Shown here: positions 18,119 to 32,662 of the stretch, one piece after another
Numbering within the stretch: the first letter of the stretch is position 1
How the letters are laid out: every line of letters begins with the position of its first letter
Assembly (NCBI RefSeq): GCF_030053415.1
Contig: NZ_JASGBJ010000004.1
Coordinates: 124,001 to 188,000, forward strand
Direction of reading: 5' to 3'
Source: Marinobacter sp. CHS3-4
GTDB lineage: Bacteria > Pseudomonadota > Gammaproteobacteria > Pseudomonadales > Oleiphilaceae
Length of the DNA: 64,000 nt
Made by a program: the position numbers and the translations under genes
Notes under the pieces: generated by a model
Told to the model about the DNA's origin: nothing
Databases searched by the model: none
The model's input: the letters and a program-made list of their open reading frames with translations, nothing else

Positions 18119-20254
18119 ATGAATAGTGAAAGAAACATGCATGAACAAAAAAGTTTAGGGTCGAGGCTAGCGATGTTCAGAAAATTAAATGTATACGTCA
18201 GCGTGGTTGCTCTTGGGTTGTTATCCGGCCTGGCCAATGCGGTCACGTTGGAAGACGTGTCATTTTCGTCGTTGGCAGGCGACCGGGTGGAAGTGACGCT
18301 GTCTTTCGATGGGGTTCCCCCTGAGCCGACTGGGTACACCATTGAGCGCCCGGCACGTATTGCGGTTGACCTGAGAGACACCACGAGTGGCCTCGAGTCA
18401 CGCAACATTTCTCTCGGATCCGGAAATGCTCAAAGCATGACCGTGGTCGAAACCAAAGACCGAACTCGCCTGATTTTTAATCTGGCAGAGCTGGTGCCTT
18501 ACGAAACCGCTCGCACGCAAACCAGCCTTGTGATGACGATCGGGGCCCGTCCGGACAATGTCACTGCGAGTTCCGCATCGACCTCTACGGCACCAGTGAT
18601 TTCCACAGACAGCCCTTCAAGTTCGGCTTCCTCCGAGAATGCGCTGGCTGGGGTCGATTTTCGTCGCGGCAAGGAAGGGGAAGGGCGCGTAATTGTGGAT
18701 CTTGGTGCGTCTGATGTTTCTGTGGATCTGTCCGAGCTTGGTGGCAAAATTCGCCTGACGATGGATAGTCTCACGGTGCCAGAGAATCTCAGGCGTCGGT
18801 TGGATGTCACTGATTTCGCCACCCCAGTGACACGGATTGATACCTTTATCGAGGGCGGGAATGCAGTCGTCGAGATCCGCCCCGAAGGCAATTACGATTA
18901 CATTGCCTACCAATCGGGTACTGAATTTACTGTCAGTGTTGAGCAGCTAACAGAGCAAGAAGCCGAAGCCCGTCGGGAAGATAAGTTTCCTTACACGGGT
19001 GACAAGCTTTCCTTGAATTTTCAGGATATCGAGGTGCGTTCAGTCCTTCAGCTGATTGCAGATTTCACCGGCCTGAATCTTGTAGCCAGCGACACCGTTA
19101 GTGGCAGTATCACGTTACGTCTTCAGAATGTTCCCTGGGACCAGGCTCTGGATTTGATATTGAAGACCAAGGGCCTTGATAAGCGTCAAATCGGAAACGT
19201 GCTTTTGGTGGCTCCCGCCGATGAAATTGCTGCACGTGAAAAGTTGGAGCTCGAAACCAATAAACAGATTGCCGAGCTGGCGCCTGTCCGACTCGATATC
19301 ATCCAGGTGAATTACGCTAAAGCCGCCGAGGTGGTGTCTTTGATTGAGGCGGACAAGGAGCTGATTTCTTCGCGTGGATTTGTGTCCTCAGACGCCCGCA
19401 CTAACACCATCAGCGTTCGGGAAACGGCCGACAAGCTGGATGAAATACGGCGTCTGGTTTCGACCTGGGACGTTCCGGTTCGCCAGGTTTCAATCGAAGC
19501 CCGAATTGTTCGCGCACAAACCAACGTGGCCGAAAATCTTGGTGTTCGTTGGGGCGGCGCGGCTTATGACGTTAGCGGAAATGACGTGATTTCCATTGGC
19601 GGTTCTCAGGCAACCGTTGAAGAAGGCAGGCAGGCTGCCGGCGGGCTGAATAACACCATTTCGTTCCCTGATGCCCTGGCGGTTGATCTGGGAGTATCCG
19701 GCGAAGGCGCGTCTTCTGTTGCCATCGGCTGGGGTAGCGATGATTTCCTGGTCGATCTGGAGTTGTCGGCCTTGGAAAGCGACGGACGTGCAGAACTCGT
19801 TTCCCAACCGCGGGTTGTGACGGCCGACCGCCAGACTGCCTCCATCAAATCGGGTGAAGAAATTCCCTATCAGGAAGCGTCATCCAGCGGTGCCACTTCT
19901 GTTTCCTTCAAGGAGGCGGCCCTGTCTCTGGAAGTAACGCCTCAGATCACGCCGGATGACAAGATCATCATGGATCTGGTTGTTAATCAGGATTCACGCG
20001 GTGAGGTCACGGCGGGTATTCCGGCGATAAATACTAACCAGGTAACCACTCAGGTGTTGGTCGGCAATGGTGAGACAGTTGTGCTTGGTGGAATCTTCCA
20101 GTCGGAAGTGGCCACGACGACCACGAAAACTCCGTTCCTGGGTGACATCCCTTACCTCGGTCGTCTGTTCAAGCGCACCGAGCACATTGATGAGCGTAGC
20201 GAGCTACTGATCTTTATCACTCCTAAAATCATCAAGAGTGACCTGATTCAGTAA
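18119..20254 (+). CDS. pilQ: Type IV pilus secretin PilQ
   Basis: 711 residues from ATG 18119, chosen because GGGAG lies just upstream; an in-frame GTG at 18092 falls inside pilP. A signal peptide with an extended N-region ends near GLANA. Two AMIN-type domains that bind peptidoglycan follow, then the secretin short N0 domain (LNFQDIEVRSVLQLIADFTGLNLV), N1 domains, and the C-terminal secretin core (VTPQITPDDKIIMDLVVNQDS; LGGIFQ). It forms the outer-membrane gated pore for the pilus. Last gene of the operon, followed by a terminator. Confidence 0.96.
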   Translation: MNSERNMHEQKSLGSRLAMFRKLNVYVSVVALGLLSGLANAVTLEDVSFSSLAGDRVEVTLSFDGVPPEPTGYTIERPARIAVDLRDTTSGLESRNISLGSGNAQSMTVVETKDRTRLIFNLAELVPYETARTQTSLVMTIGARPDNVTASSASTSTAPVISTDSPSSSASSENALAGVDFRRGKEGEGRVIVDLGASDVSVDLSELGGKIRLTMDSLTVPENLRRRLDVTDFATPVTRIDTFIEGGNAVVEIRPEGNYDYIAYQSGTEFTVSVEQLTEQEAEARREDKFPYTGDKLSLNFQDIEVRSVLQLIADFTGLNLVASDTVSGSITLRLQNVPWDQALDLILKTKGLDKRQIGNVLLVAPADEIAAREKLELETNKQIAELAPVRLDIIQVNYAKAAEVVSLIEADKELISSRGFVSSDARTNTISVRETADKLDEIRRLVSTWDVPVRQVSIEARIVRAQTNVAENLGVRWGGAAYDVSGNDVISIGGSQATVEEGRQAAGGLNNTISFPDALAVDLGVSGEGASSVAIGWGSDDFLVDLELSALESDGRAELVSQPRVVTADRQTASIKSGEEIPYQEASSSGATSVSFKEAALSLEVTPQITPDDKIIMDLVVNQDSRGEVTAGIPAINTNQVTTQVLVGNGETVVLGGIFQSEVATTTTKTPFLGDIPYLGRLFKRTEHIDERSELLIFITPKIIKSDLIQ

Positions 20255-20269
20255 GCTATGTTGTGAAGT

Positions 20270-20299
20270 AAAAACCGCCGTTTCGACGGCGGTTTTTTT
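20270..20299 (+). terminator. Intrinsic terminator of pilMNOPQ
   Basis: AAAACCGCCG (20271-20280) pairs with CGGCGGTTTT after a short loop and is followed by a run of T (to about 20300). It separates pilQ from aroK. Confidence 0.88.
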
Positions 20300-20379
20300 T
20301 TGCTGCCATTTTGCCTGAACTTATGGAAATACTGGCCCTGTGGTATTCTCACACGCCTGAACACTAATGAGCGGAAGTT

Positions 20380-20946
20380 ATGTCGTTGCCCAAACGCGTT
20401 GTTCTGGTCGGTCCAATGGGGGCTGGCAAAAGTACGATCGGCCGAATGCTTGCTAAAGAGCTGGGTTATCACTTTCTGGATTCGGATCGAATTATCGAAG
20501 AACGTTGTGGCGCGAATATTCCCTGGATTTTCGATGTGGAAGGTGAAGACGGATTCAGGCAGCGAGAGACCGCAATGCTCCGTGAGCTTTCAACTCAGCC
20601 CCGGACGGTTCTGGCTACCGGAGGGGGCGCCGTTATGCGCGAAGAGAATCATTCGCACCTGAAAAAGGACGCGTTGGTTGTCTATCTAAAGACATCGATT
20701 GAACAGCAGGTCGAGCGCACCCGAAAAGACCGCAATAGACCACTGTTGCAGAATGATGACCCGGAAGCGGTGTTAAGAAGGCTATTCGCGATCAGAGATC
20801 CACTGTACACCGGGTTGGCGGATGTTGTTATGTTTACGGACCGTAAAAGCCCGCGTCTGGTCGTTCGTCAGCTGGTTAATCGAATGAATCCAAAGTCTGC
20901 CAGGCACAAGCGTCAGGCTGGAAAAGAAGGCAGGAAACATGCTTGA
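20380..20946 (+). CDS. aroK: Shikimate kinase AroK
   Basis: 188 residues. It phosphorylates shikimate at the 3-position in aromatic amino acid synthesis. The P-loop GPMGAGKST (about 11-19), the shikimate-binding DSD region ([10 protein letters not shown]) and the GGG loop ([10 protein letters not shown]) are all present, along with a lid arginine region RPLL. The C-terminal tail is basic ([14 protein letters not shown]). The gene overlaps aroB by 8 bases. Confidence 0.97.
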   Translation: MSLPKRVVLVGPMGAGKSTIGRMLAKELGYHFLDSDRIIEERCGANIPWIFDVEGEDGFRQRETAMLRELSTQPRTVLATGGGAVMREENHSHLKKDALVVYLKTSIEQQVERTRKDRNRPLLQNDDPEAVLRRLFAIRDPLYTGLADVVMFTDRKSPRLVVRQLVNRMNPKSARHKRQAGKEGRKHA

Positions 20947-22030
20947 ACCCACCAAAGAGCTGAATGTCGATCTCGGGGATCGCAGCTACCCGATTATCAT
21001 TGGCCAGTCATTGTTGGGGCAGGCGGATCTGACACCTTGGGTTGCCGGGTCTCAGGTTATGATCGTCACGAATGAAACCGTCGCGCCTCTTTACCTGGAG
21101 TCAGCGAAAGCCTGCTTTCCCGGTAAACAGGTGGATACGGTAATCCTACCAGATGGTGAACAATACAAGGATTGGCAGACCCTCAATCGAATCTTCGATG
21201 CATTGCTTGAAAATCGCCATTCCCGAAAGACAACGTTGGTAGCGCTCGGTGGCGGGGTCGTAGGTGATATGACCGGATTCGCTGCTGCCAGCTATCAACG
21301 GGGCGTGGCCTTTATCCAAATGCCGACGACGCTGTTATCCCAGGTGGATTCTTCGGTGGGTGGAAAAACGGGCATCAATCATCCCCTTGGTAAAAATATG
21401 ATCGGGGCGTTCCATCAGCCTGAAGTCGTCCTTATCGACACAGAAAGCCTGAAATCCTTGCCGCCCAGAGAGGTGTCTGCTGGCCTTGCAGAGGTGATCA
21501 AATATGGTCTGATTCGTGAGCAAGGTTTTATTGATTGGCTTGAGGACAATATGGCCGAGTTGCTGGATCTTGATCAGGCTGCTCTGGCGGAAGCCATCTT
21601 TCGATCCTGCGAGTGTAAAGCTGACGTTGTCGCCCAGGATGAACGCGAAGGTGGGCTGCGTGCCATCCTGAATCTGGGTCATACCTTTGGGCACGCCATT
21701 GAGAACTATGCGGGATACGGCAAAGTACTCCATGGCGAAGCTGTTGGTACCGGAATGATGATGGCTGCAGATCTGTCGGCGAGACAGGGATGGATCTCGA
21801 GCGAAGACAAGCAGCGGGCACTGAGATTGATTTCCAGCGCCAGGCTGCCTGCTCGGGCGCCTGTTGGCATGACGCCTGATGATTTTCTTCGGTTGATGGC
21901 GGTCGACAAGAAAAATGTCGATGGTCGCCTCAGGCTCGTGGTTTTGAATGATCTGGGTACTGCTGTTGTCACTGATGAAGCAGATCCGGGTCTATTGAGT
22001 GACACCTTGAAGGCATATTGTCAGAACTGA
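20939..22030 (+). CDS. aroB: 3-dehydroquinate synthase AroB
   Basis: 363 residues, usual length. It converts DAHP to 3-dehydroquinate, using NAD and a divalent metal. The segments [28 protein letters not shown] and [24 protein letters not shown] are the conserved NAD- and substrate-binding regions, and the metal ligands lie in the [13 protein letters not shown] and LHGEAV regions. It overlaps aroK and is followed by the DamX-like gene, as in many gammaproteobacteria. Confidence 0.97.
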   Translation: MLEPTKELNVDLGDRSYPIIIGQSLLGQADLTPWVAGSQVMIVTNETVAPLYLESAKACFPGKQVDTVILPDGEQYKDWQTLNRIFDALLENRHSRKTTLVALGGGVVGDMTGFAAASYQRGVAFIQMPTTLLSQVDSSVGGKTGINHPLGKNMIGAFHQPEVVLIDTESLKSLPPREVSAGLAEVIKYGLIREQGFIDWLEDNMAELLDLDQAALAEAIFRSCECKADVVAQDEREGGLRAILNLGHTFGHAIENYAGYGKVLHGEAVGTGMMMAADLSARQGWISSEDKQRALRLISSARLPARAPVGMTPDDFLRLMAVDKKNVDGRLRLVVLNDLGTAVVTDEADPGLLSDTLKAYCQN

Positions 22031-22074
22031 GTTTTTCGTAGCGCCATGAGCAGGGAAAGGGAGCAGTGCCAGCG

Positions 22075-23550
<1,476 letters not shown>

Positions 23551-23682
23551 GGATAGCTGATCATTCTTATTCTGATTTTCTGATTTAAAAACAACAGGTT
23601 TCATCCCTCTTGCCCTCACGCCGATATCGTTGAGGGCCCTCGTAACGGGCGGTCAGGCTCCCTACTATTAAACCGCTTTGGT

Positions 23683-23711
23683 TTGAGTACGTATTTGTAC
23701 GCGTGTAAAAT
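23683..23711 (+). promoter_or_regulatory. Candidate sigma-70 promoter of gltBD
   Basis: TTGAGT (23683-23688), a 17-base spacer and TAAAAT (23706-23711) match the sigma-70 pattern well. The gltB ATG lies about 94 bases further. Upstream, GCCCTCA (23612-23618) and TGAGGGC (23631-23637) form a 7-bp dyad without a T run, which could be a weak terminator of the DamX-like gene or an operator. Confidence 0.55.
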
Positions 23712-23804
23712 AGCCAGCCCTCATTTTCAGTGTCAAAGAGTGCGTAAGAATTTTGGTTATTGTAACTCTTTGATTGAAAAGCATTTCTACGCGAGAGAAC
23801 GCTT

Positions 23805-26800
23805 ATGATGACAGGTTTGTATCATCCCGATGAATTCAGGGACAACTGTGGTTTCGGCCTGATAGCCCACATGAAGGGCGAGGCCAGCCACAAGCTGTTG
23901 CAAACTGCCATCGAGTCATTGACCTGCATGACCCACCGAGGTGGTATCGCTGCAGATGGAAAGACCGGTGATGGTTGTGGCCTTCTGATTCAAAGTCCGG
24001 ACGCATTCCTGCGTAAGGCAGCCAAAGACGCTTTCGGCAAAGCGCCTGAAGGTCTGTTTGCGGTTGGTCAGGTTTTTCTGAACCCTGACGAATCCAAAGC
24101 GGCGGCTGGTCGTGCGGCCATTGAAAAACGACTGACTGAACAGGGTCTGGAAGTGATGGGCTGGCGCAAGGTGCCAACCGACGAAAGCTGTTTGGGGCCA
24201 ATGGCACTGGACTGTCTGCCTTGGATCGAGCAAGTGTTTGTTGTGCCATCCGGCCAGACTGAGCAGGAATTCGCCATTGCATTATTTGTGGGCCGTCGCC
24301 ACGCCGAGCGCGACATGATCGATGATTCTGAATTCTATATTTGCAGCCTGTCTCATCGTACGTTGGCCTACAAAGGCCTGATGATGCCTGCGGATCTCGC
24401 TAATTTTTACAAGGATCTGGGCGATCCTGATCTGCAAACCGCTATCTGTGTGTTCCACCAGCGATTTTCCACCAACACCATGCCGAAGTGGCCTCTGGCT
24501 CAGCCGTTCCGCTATCTGGCCCATAACGGTGAGATCAATACGGTGGATGGTAACCGCAATTGGGCGATTGCTCGAGCGGCAAAATTTAGCTCGTCGTCAT
24601 TGCCTGACCTCCAGACACTTCAGCCTCTGGTCAATCTGACGGGGTCAGATTCCTCAAGCATGGACAACATGCTGGAAGTCCTGCTGGCGGGCGGTGTCGA
24701 TCTGTTCCGCGCCGTCAGGATGATGATTCCGCCAGCCTGGCAGAACGTCGATACCATGGACTCCGAGCTGCGAGCGTTCTACGAATACAACTCTATGCAT
24801 ATGGAGCCCTGGGATGGGCCTGCGGGTCTGGTGCTGTCAGATGGGCGTTACGCAGTGTGTATGCTTGACCGAAACGGTTTGCGTCCTGCGCGCTGGGTAA
24901 TCACCAAGGATGACTTTATTACTCTGGCGTCCGAAATCGGTACCTACGATTACAAGCCCGAAGACGTGGTGGCCAAGGGCCGCGTCGGACCCGGCCAGAT
25001 GCTGGCCATTGATACCGAATCCGGCGAAGTGCTCCATACCAAAGACGTGGACCAGCGTCTGAAGGCTGCCCAGCCTTACAAGCAATGGCTGCGCGATAAC
25101 TCTCTGCGCGTTGAGGCAACCCTCAATCAGGAGACGCCGGACTTCAAACTGATGAGTTCTGAAGATCTTCAGATCCATCAGAAGATGTTCAATGTGTCCT
25201 ACGAAGAGCGGGACCAGGTGCTGCGTCCGCTGGCTGAAAATGGCCAGGAAGCGGTTGGCTCCATGGGCGATGACACCCCTATGGCAGTCTTGTCCAGTCG
25301 TGTGCGTCATGTGGCCGACTACTTCCGCCAGAAATTTGCTCAGGTCACCAACCCGGCAATCGACCCGCTGCGTGAATCGATTGTGATGTCGCTTGAAACC
25401 TGTATCGGTGCCGAGCGTAACGTGTTTGAGGAAACTCCCGAACACGCAAACCGGATCATTCTCACCACGCCAGTGCTGTCGCCGGCGAAGTTCCTGAGAA
25501 TTGCGAACAACGATCGGCCGGGCTTTGAAGTGGCGCGAATACCAATGGGTTATCGCCCGGAAGTCGGCCTGGAAAAAGCCATTCAACAGGTTTGTGAGAA
25601 TGCCGAGCAGGCTGTGCGGGATGGCAAGGTCATTCTGATCCTCACGGATAAAGACCTTACAGAAGGCGAATTGCCTGTGAGCTCCATGATGGCGACCGGT
25701 GCGGTGCATCACCATCTCGTTCGTAAAGGCTTGCGCTGCGACTCCAACATTGTTGTGGAAACCGGCTGGGCCCGTGACCCCCATCACTTTGCGGTCTTGT
25801 TCGGTTTCGGTGCGACGGCCGTTTATCCTTATCTGGCCTTCCAGGTGCTGAATGACCTGATTCGCACCGGCGAAGTCATGATGGATCCGATTGATGCCAA
25901 GAATAACTATCGCAAGGGGATCAACAAGGGTCTGTTGAAGATTCTCTCCAAGATGGGCATTTCCACCATTACTTCTTACCGTGGTGCTCAACTGTTTGAA
26001 GCCGTCGGCCTGGCAGACGAAGTGGTAGACCTTTGCTTCAAGGGCGTGCCGAATCGAATCCAGGGAGCCGGTTTCTACGATTTTCAGCAGGATCAGGAGG
26101 CGCTGGCGAAAGTCGCCTGGAAACCTCGCAAGCCGATCTCTCAAGGTGGCTTGCTGAAATACGTGCACGGTCAGGAATACCATGCCTTCAACCCGGATGT
26201 GGTCGGCAAGCTTCAGGAAGCCGTGACCAGCGGAGACTACGGTCAGTACATGGAGTATGCAGGGCTGGTCAATGAGCGGCCCGTGTCCACGCTTCGTGAC
26301 CTGCTGGTATTTCGTAAGGATCTGAAGTCAATTGACATTTCTGAGGTCGAGCCGGTTGAGAACATTTTCCCGCGCTTCGACTCGGCTGCTATGTCCCTTG
26401 GTGCCCTTTCGCCCGAGGCCCATGAGGCGCTGGCGGTCGCCATGAATACATTGGGTGGTCGTTCCAACTCGGGTGAAGGTGGTGAAGATCCCGCCCGCTA
26501 CGGCACCAACAAGCGCTCCAAGATCAAGCAGGTGGCCTCCGGCCGCTTCGGTGTGACCGCCGAATACCTGCGCAGTGCAGACGTCATGCAGATCAAGGTT
26601 GCCCAGGGTGCCAAGCCCGGGGAAGGTGGCCAGCTGCCGGGTGGCAAGGTGAATGATCTGATCGCCCGCCTGCGATATTCCGTACCGGGGGTGACGCTGA
26701 TTTCACCGCCCCCACATCACGATATTTATTCGATTGAAGATCTGGCTCAGCTGATTTTTGATCTGAAACAGGTAAACCCGACGGCGCTGGTTTCTGTGAA

Positions 26801-28253
26801 ACTGGTTTCCGAGCCTGGGGTAGGCACCATTGCCGCTGGTGTCGCCAAGGCCTATGCCGATCTGATCACCGTATCCGGCTACGATGGCGGCACTGCTGCA
26901 AGTCCGTTGACCTCCATCCGTTACGCCGGTTCGCCGTGGGAGTTGGGTTTGAGTGAAACCCAGCAGGCGCTTCGTGCCAACGATCTGCGGGGCAAGATTC
27001 GCCTGCAGACGGACGGTGGTATTAAAACGGGACTGGACGTGGTCAAAGGCGCCATTCTGGGTGCTGAGAGCTTCGGCTTTGGCACCACGCCGATGGTGGC
27101 TCTGGGCTGCAAGTATCTGCGGATCTGTCACCTGAACAACTGCGCAACCGGCGTGGCGACCCAGAACGAGCACCTGCGGGAAGAGCACTTTAAAGGCACC
27201 GTGGAGATGGCCATGAATTTCTTCCGGTTTGTCGCCGAGGAGACTCGTGGCTGGTTGGCCCAGCTGGGTGTTCGCAGTCTGGAGGAGCTCGTGGGTCGTG
27301 TGGATCTTCTGGAACGGTTGCCGGGTGACACTCCCCGTCAGCAAAAGCTGGATCTCAGCCGTCTGCTGTCAAACGACCACATTCCGGCCGACAAGCCAAA
27401 TACCTGTCAGGTTGAACGCAACCATCCGTTTGATCCAGGCAACCTGGCTGAGACCATGGTGAAGGACACAGCGGAGGCGATTGCTTCGAAGCAAGGTGGC
27501 GAATTCAGCTATCGTGTGACCAACTGCGATCGTTCCATTGGTGCACGCCTGTCTGGCGAGATAGCCGAGCAGCACGGCAATCAGGGTATGGTAGGCACGC
27601 CGATCACACTAAATCTGACTGGTACGGCCGGCCAGAGCTTTGGTGTCTGGAACGTCGGTGGCCTTAACCTGGTCCTCGATGGTGATGCCAACGACTACGT
27701 CGGGAAAGGCATGACCGGCGGCAAGCTGGTGGTGCGTCCGCCGTCGGGTAGTGAGTTCAAGTCTCAGGAAACGTCCATTGTCGGTAACACATGCCTGTAC
27801 GGTGCGACTGGCGGCAAATTGTTCGCAGCTGGTACGGCCGGTGAGCGCTTTGGCGTGCGTAATTCTGGCGCCCATGCGGTTATCGAAGGGGTGGGTGACC
27901 ACTGCTGTGAGTATATGACAGGTGGTTTGATTACCGTTCTGGGCGCTACCGGGCACAACTTTGGTGCCGGTATGACAGGCGGTTTCGCCTATGTTCTGGA
28001 CGTGAATAATACCTTTGTGGACAAATACAACCACGAACTGGTGGAGATCCAGCGAATTTCCAGCGAAGAGATGGAGTCCTATCGGAACCATCTTCGCGGC
28101 GTGATTCGCGAGCACATCTCTGAAACCTCCAGTCAGTGGGCAGAGCATATTTTGAACAATTTCGACGATTACATCGGCCGGTTCTGGTTGGTGAAGCCCA
28201 AGGCCGCCAACTTGCGCAGCCTGCTGGCCAGCACTCGGGCACGCCCCGAGTAA
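23805..28253 (+). CDS. gltB: Glutamate synthase (NADPH) large subunit GltB
   Basis: 1482 residues. It makes glutamate from glutamine and 2-oxoglutarate with GltD. The sequence [22 protein letters not shown] shows the usual short propeptide; cleavage exposes Cys15, the class II amidotransferase nucleophile. The FMN/2-oxoglutarate TIM-barrel domain carries the 3Fe-4S cluster motif [12 protein letters not shown]. The C-terminal GXGXG-type beta-helix domain has many Gly-rich turns. gltD follows after 78 bases. Start chosen at the first Met; the following Met2 is possible. Confidence 0.97.
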   Translation: MMTGLYHPDEFRDNCGFGLIAHMKGEASHKLLQTAIESLTCMTHRGGIAADGKTGDGCGLLIQSPDAFLRKAAKDAFGKAPEGLFAVGQVFLNPDESKAAAGRAAIEKRLTEQGLEVMGWRKVPTDESCLGPMALDCLPWIEQVFVVPSGQTEQEFAIALFVGRRHAERDMIDDSEFYICSLSHRTLAYKGLMMPADLANFYKDLGDPDLQTAICVFHQRFSTNTMPKWPLAQPFRYLAHNGEINTVDGNRNWAIARAAKFSSSSLPDLQTLQPLVNLTGSDSSSMDNMLEVLLAGGVDLFRAVRMMIPPAWQNVDTMDSELRAFYEYNSMHMEPWDGPAGLVLSDGRYAVCMLDRNGLRPARWVITKDDFITLASEIGTYDYKPEDVVAKGRVGPGQMLAIDTESGEVLHTKDVDQRLKAAQPYKQWLRDNSLRVEATLNQETPDFKLMSSEDLQIHQKMFNVSYEERDQVLRPLAENGQEAVGSMGDDTPMAVLSSRVRHVADYFRQKFAQVTNPAIDPLRESIVMSLETCIGAERNVFEETPEHANRIILTTPVLSPAKFLRIANNDRPGFEVARIPMGYRPEVGLEKAIQQVCENAEQAVRDGKVILILTDKDLTEGELPVSSMMATGAVHHHLVRKGLRCDSNIVVETGWARDPHHFAVLFGFGATAVYPYLAFQVLNDLIRTGEVMMDPIDAKNNYRKGINKGLLKILSKMGISTITSYRGAQLFEAVGLADEVVDLCFKGVPNRIQGAGFYDFQQDQEALAKVAWKPRKPISQGGLLKYVHGQEYHAFNPDVVGKLQEAVTSGDYGQYMEYAGLVNERPVSTLRDLLVFRKDLKSIDISEVEPVENIFPRFDSAAMSLGALSPEAHEALAVAMNTLGGRSNSGEGGEDPARYGTNKRSKIKQVASGRFGVTAEYLRSADVMQIKVAQGAKPGEGGQLPGGKVNDLIARLRYSVPGVTLISPPPHHDIYSIEDLAQLIFDLKQVNPTALVSVKLVSEPGVGTIAAGVAKAYADLITVSGYDGGTAASPLTSIRYAGSPWELGLSETQQALRANDLRGKIRLQTDGGIKTGLDVVKGAILGAESFGFGTTPMVALGCKYLRICHLNNCATGVATQNEHLREEHFKGTVEMAMNFFRFVAEETRGWLAQLGVRSLEELVGRVDLLERLPGDTPRQQKLDLSRLLSNDHIPADKPNTCQVERNHPFDPGNLAETMVKDTAEAIASKQGGEFSYRVTNCDRSIGARLSGEIAEQHGNQGMVGTPITLNLTGTAGQSFGVWNVGGLNLVLDGDANDYVGKGMTGGKLVVRPPSGSEFKSQETSIVGNTCLYGATGGKLFAAGTAGERFGVRNSGAHAVIEGVGDHCCEYMTGGLITVLGATGHNFGAGMTGGFAYVLDVNNTFVDKYNHELVEIQRISSEEMESYRNHLRGVIREHISETSSQWAEHILNNFDDYIGRFWLVKPKAANLRSLLASTRARPE

Positions 28254-28256
28254 TAG

Positions 28257-30817
<2,561 letters not shown>

Positions 30818-30890
30818 GTTACTGCTAGAAACATTGGCCTGTCGGGTCTATAGTCCTAACAGGTCAATGACATCAGTCAGGAGCAGTCTA

Positions 30891-31259
30891 TTGCCAGCTA
30901 AAGCACCTGAAAAACGTCGCTTCCACCGCATCTCGTTTGACGCTCAATGCGAGCTTCACTGCCTGGATTCGGTGTGGTCGACAGAAGTTCTGGACATCTC
31001 GCTCAAGGGCGTGCTGGTCAAACGGCCGGATTCCTGGAATGTCCCTCTGAACCATCCCTGCGAGGTCGTTGTGATGCTGGATGACCAGGAAACAGGCATT
31101 GTGATGGCGGTGGAGCTGCGCCACATTGAAGAGCACCGTCTGGGCTTCAAGTGTCAGTACATTGATCTGGAGAGCGCAACTCATCTCAAGCGGCTGGTGG
31201 AGTTAAACCTGGGTGACCAGGCGGTTCTGGATCGGGAATTTTCCCACCTGATCGAATAG
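30891..31259 (+). CDS. Small PilZ-domain protein (probable c-di-GMP receptor)
   Basis: 122 residues from a TTG at 30891, which has AGGAG seven bases upstream; the open frame extends back to 30834 without a credible ribosome site. The single domain carries both c-di-GMP-binding motifs of PilZ: RRFHR near the N-terminus (RxxxR) and DISLKG (D/NxSxxG). The protein is probably cytoplasmic and binds c-di-GMP; its output is unknown. It follows hemE by 73 bases and faces radA. The presence of two pilus loci in the same window makes a motility link possible, but nothing here proves it. Confidence 0.82.
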   Translation: MPAKAPEKRRFHRISFDAQCELHCLDSVWSTEVLDISLKGVLVKRPDSWNVPLNHPCEVVVMLDDQETGIVMAVELRHIEEHRLGFKCQYIDLESATHLKRLVELNLGDQAVLDREFSHLIE

Positions 31260-31282
31260 CTGACCGTTCAGACGTTTCCTTT

Positions 31283-32662
31283 CTACAGATCTTCCAGCGC
31301 GCTCAAGGCATCGCTCAGCTTGGTCACTGGAACCACCTTCATTCCATCAATCGCTTTACGTGGCACATTCGCTTTGGGCACCAGTGCTCGGGTGAAGCCG
31401 TGTTTCGACGCTTCGTAGATGCGTTCCTGACCGCTGGGGACCGGGCGAATTTCCCCGGAAAGCCCGACTTCCCCGAATATGACAAGATCCTGGGGCAGGG
31501 CGCGATCCCGAAATGAGGACACGATTGCTGCCAGCAACGCCAGGTCCGCGCTGGTCTCGTTGACCTTTACCCCACCAACGACATTCACGAATACGTCCTG
31601 ATCGGCCACGTGCATGCCACCATGACGGTGCAGTACCGCCAACAGCATGGCCAATCGATTCTGGTCCAGCCCTACAGCCACCCGCCGCGGATACCCGCCC
31701 TGAGCCATATCTACCAGGGCTTGAATCTCGACCAGCATTGGGCGAGTGCCCTCCCAGACCACCATGACGACGCTGCCGGGCGCGGCCTCCTCCCCCCGGT
31801 TCAGGAAAATAGCGCTGGGATTTTTCACTTCCTTGAGCCCTTGCTCAAGCATGGCGAATACGCCCAGCTCGTTGACCGCGCCAAAGCGGTTCTTGATGCC
31901 TCGCAGTGTGCGGTACCGACTGTCACTGGAGCCTTCGAGAAGAATGGAACAATCAATCATGTGTTCCAACACTTTCGGGCCAGCCAGGCTGCCATCTTTG
32001 GTGACATGGCCAACCAGGAAGAGAATGGTCCCGGTCTGTTTTGCAAACCGAGTGAGGTAGGCGGCGCTCTCCCTTACCTGGGAGACGCTGCCGGGGGCGG
32101 ACTCGCTCTCTGCCACATGCATCACCTGAATACTATCGACGACCAGAATCTTTGGTCGTTCCGCTTCCGCAACCTGCATGACCCGTTCGACGCTCGTCTC
32201 GGACAGCATTTTCAGGTCTTTGGTGGGCAGACCCAGGCGCTTTGCGCGCATGGCGACCTGTTGCAGGGATTCTTCGCCGGTGACGTAAAGGGCGGGTGTG
32301 CTGGCCGCCAGGTGACAAACCGCTTGCAGTAGCAGAGTGCTCTTGCCAGCGCCTGGGTGCCCACCCATCAAGACAGCGGAACCTTCCACAAGGCCACCAC
32401 CGAGAACCCGGTCAAACTCGGCCATGCCGGAGCTGATGCGAGGTTTTTCGGCCAGGCTGACATCATCCAGACTCTGGACTTCCGACAGGCTGCCGGCAAA
32501 ACCTTCAAAACGTTGCCCGCGCTGGCCTCTGGCGCTGCTGCCACCGACCCCGCGGACCTCGTTGATGGTATTCCAGGCCTGGCAGGCGGTGCACTGGCCC
32601 TGCCACTTGGAATAGTCGGCACCGCATTCGGTGCAGACAAAGGCCGTTTTGGCTTTTGCCAT
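31283..32662 (-). CDS. radA: DNA repair protein RadA (branch-migration helicase)
   Basis: 459 residues. An N-terminal zinc finger (CTECGADYSKWQGQCTAC, about 10-30) precedes a RecA-like ATPase with Walker A GGHPGAGKST. The RadA-specific KNRFG motif is present. The C-terminal Lon-protease-like domain lacks proteolytic activity in known members. RadA drives branch migration in recombinational repair. Its ATG overlaps the ettA stop by one base, so it is probably co-translated with ettA. Confidence 0.97.
   Translation of the reverse strand: MAKAKTAFVCTECGADYSKWQGQCTACQAWNTINEVRGVGGSSARGQRGQRFEGFAGSLSEVQSLDDVSLAEKPRISSGMAEFDRVLGGGLVEGSAVLMGGHPGAGKSTLLLQAVCHLAASTPALYVTGEESLQQVAMRAKRLGLPTKDLKMLSETSVERVMQVAEAERPKILVVDSIQVMHVAESESAPGSVSQVRESAAYLTRFAKQTGTILFLVGHVTKDGSLAGPKVLEHMIDCSILLEGSSDSRYRTLRGIKNRFGAVNELGVFAMLEQGLKEVKNPSAIFLNRGEEAAPGSVVMVVWEGTRPMLVEIQALVDMAQGGYPRRVAVGLDQNRLAMLLAVLHRHGGMHVADQDVFVNVVGGVKVNETSADLALLAAIVSSFRDRALPQDLVIFGEVGLSGEIRPVPSGQERIYEASKHGFTRALVPKANVPRKAIDGMKVVPVTKLSDALSALEDL

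Noticed and set aside
24837..26183. A 448-codon minus-strand open frame opposite gltB
   Set aside because: Shadow frame of gltB; no ribosome site, no recognisable motifs.
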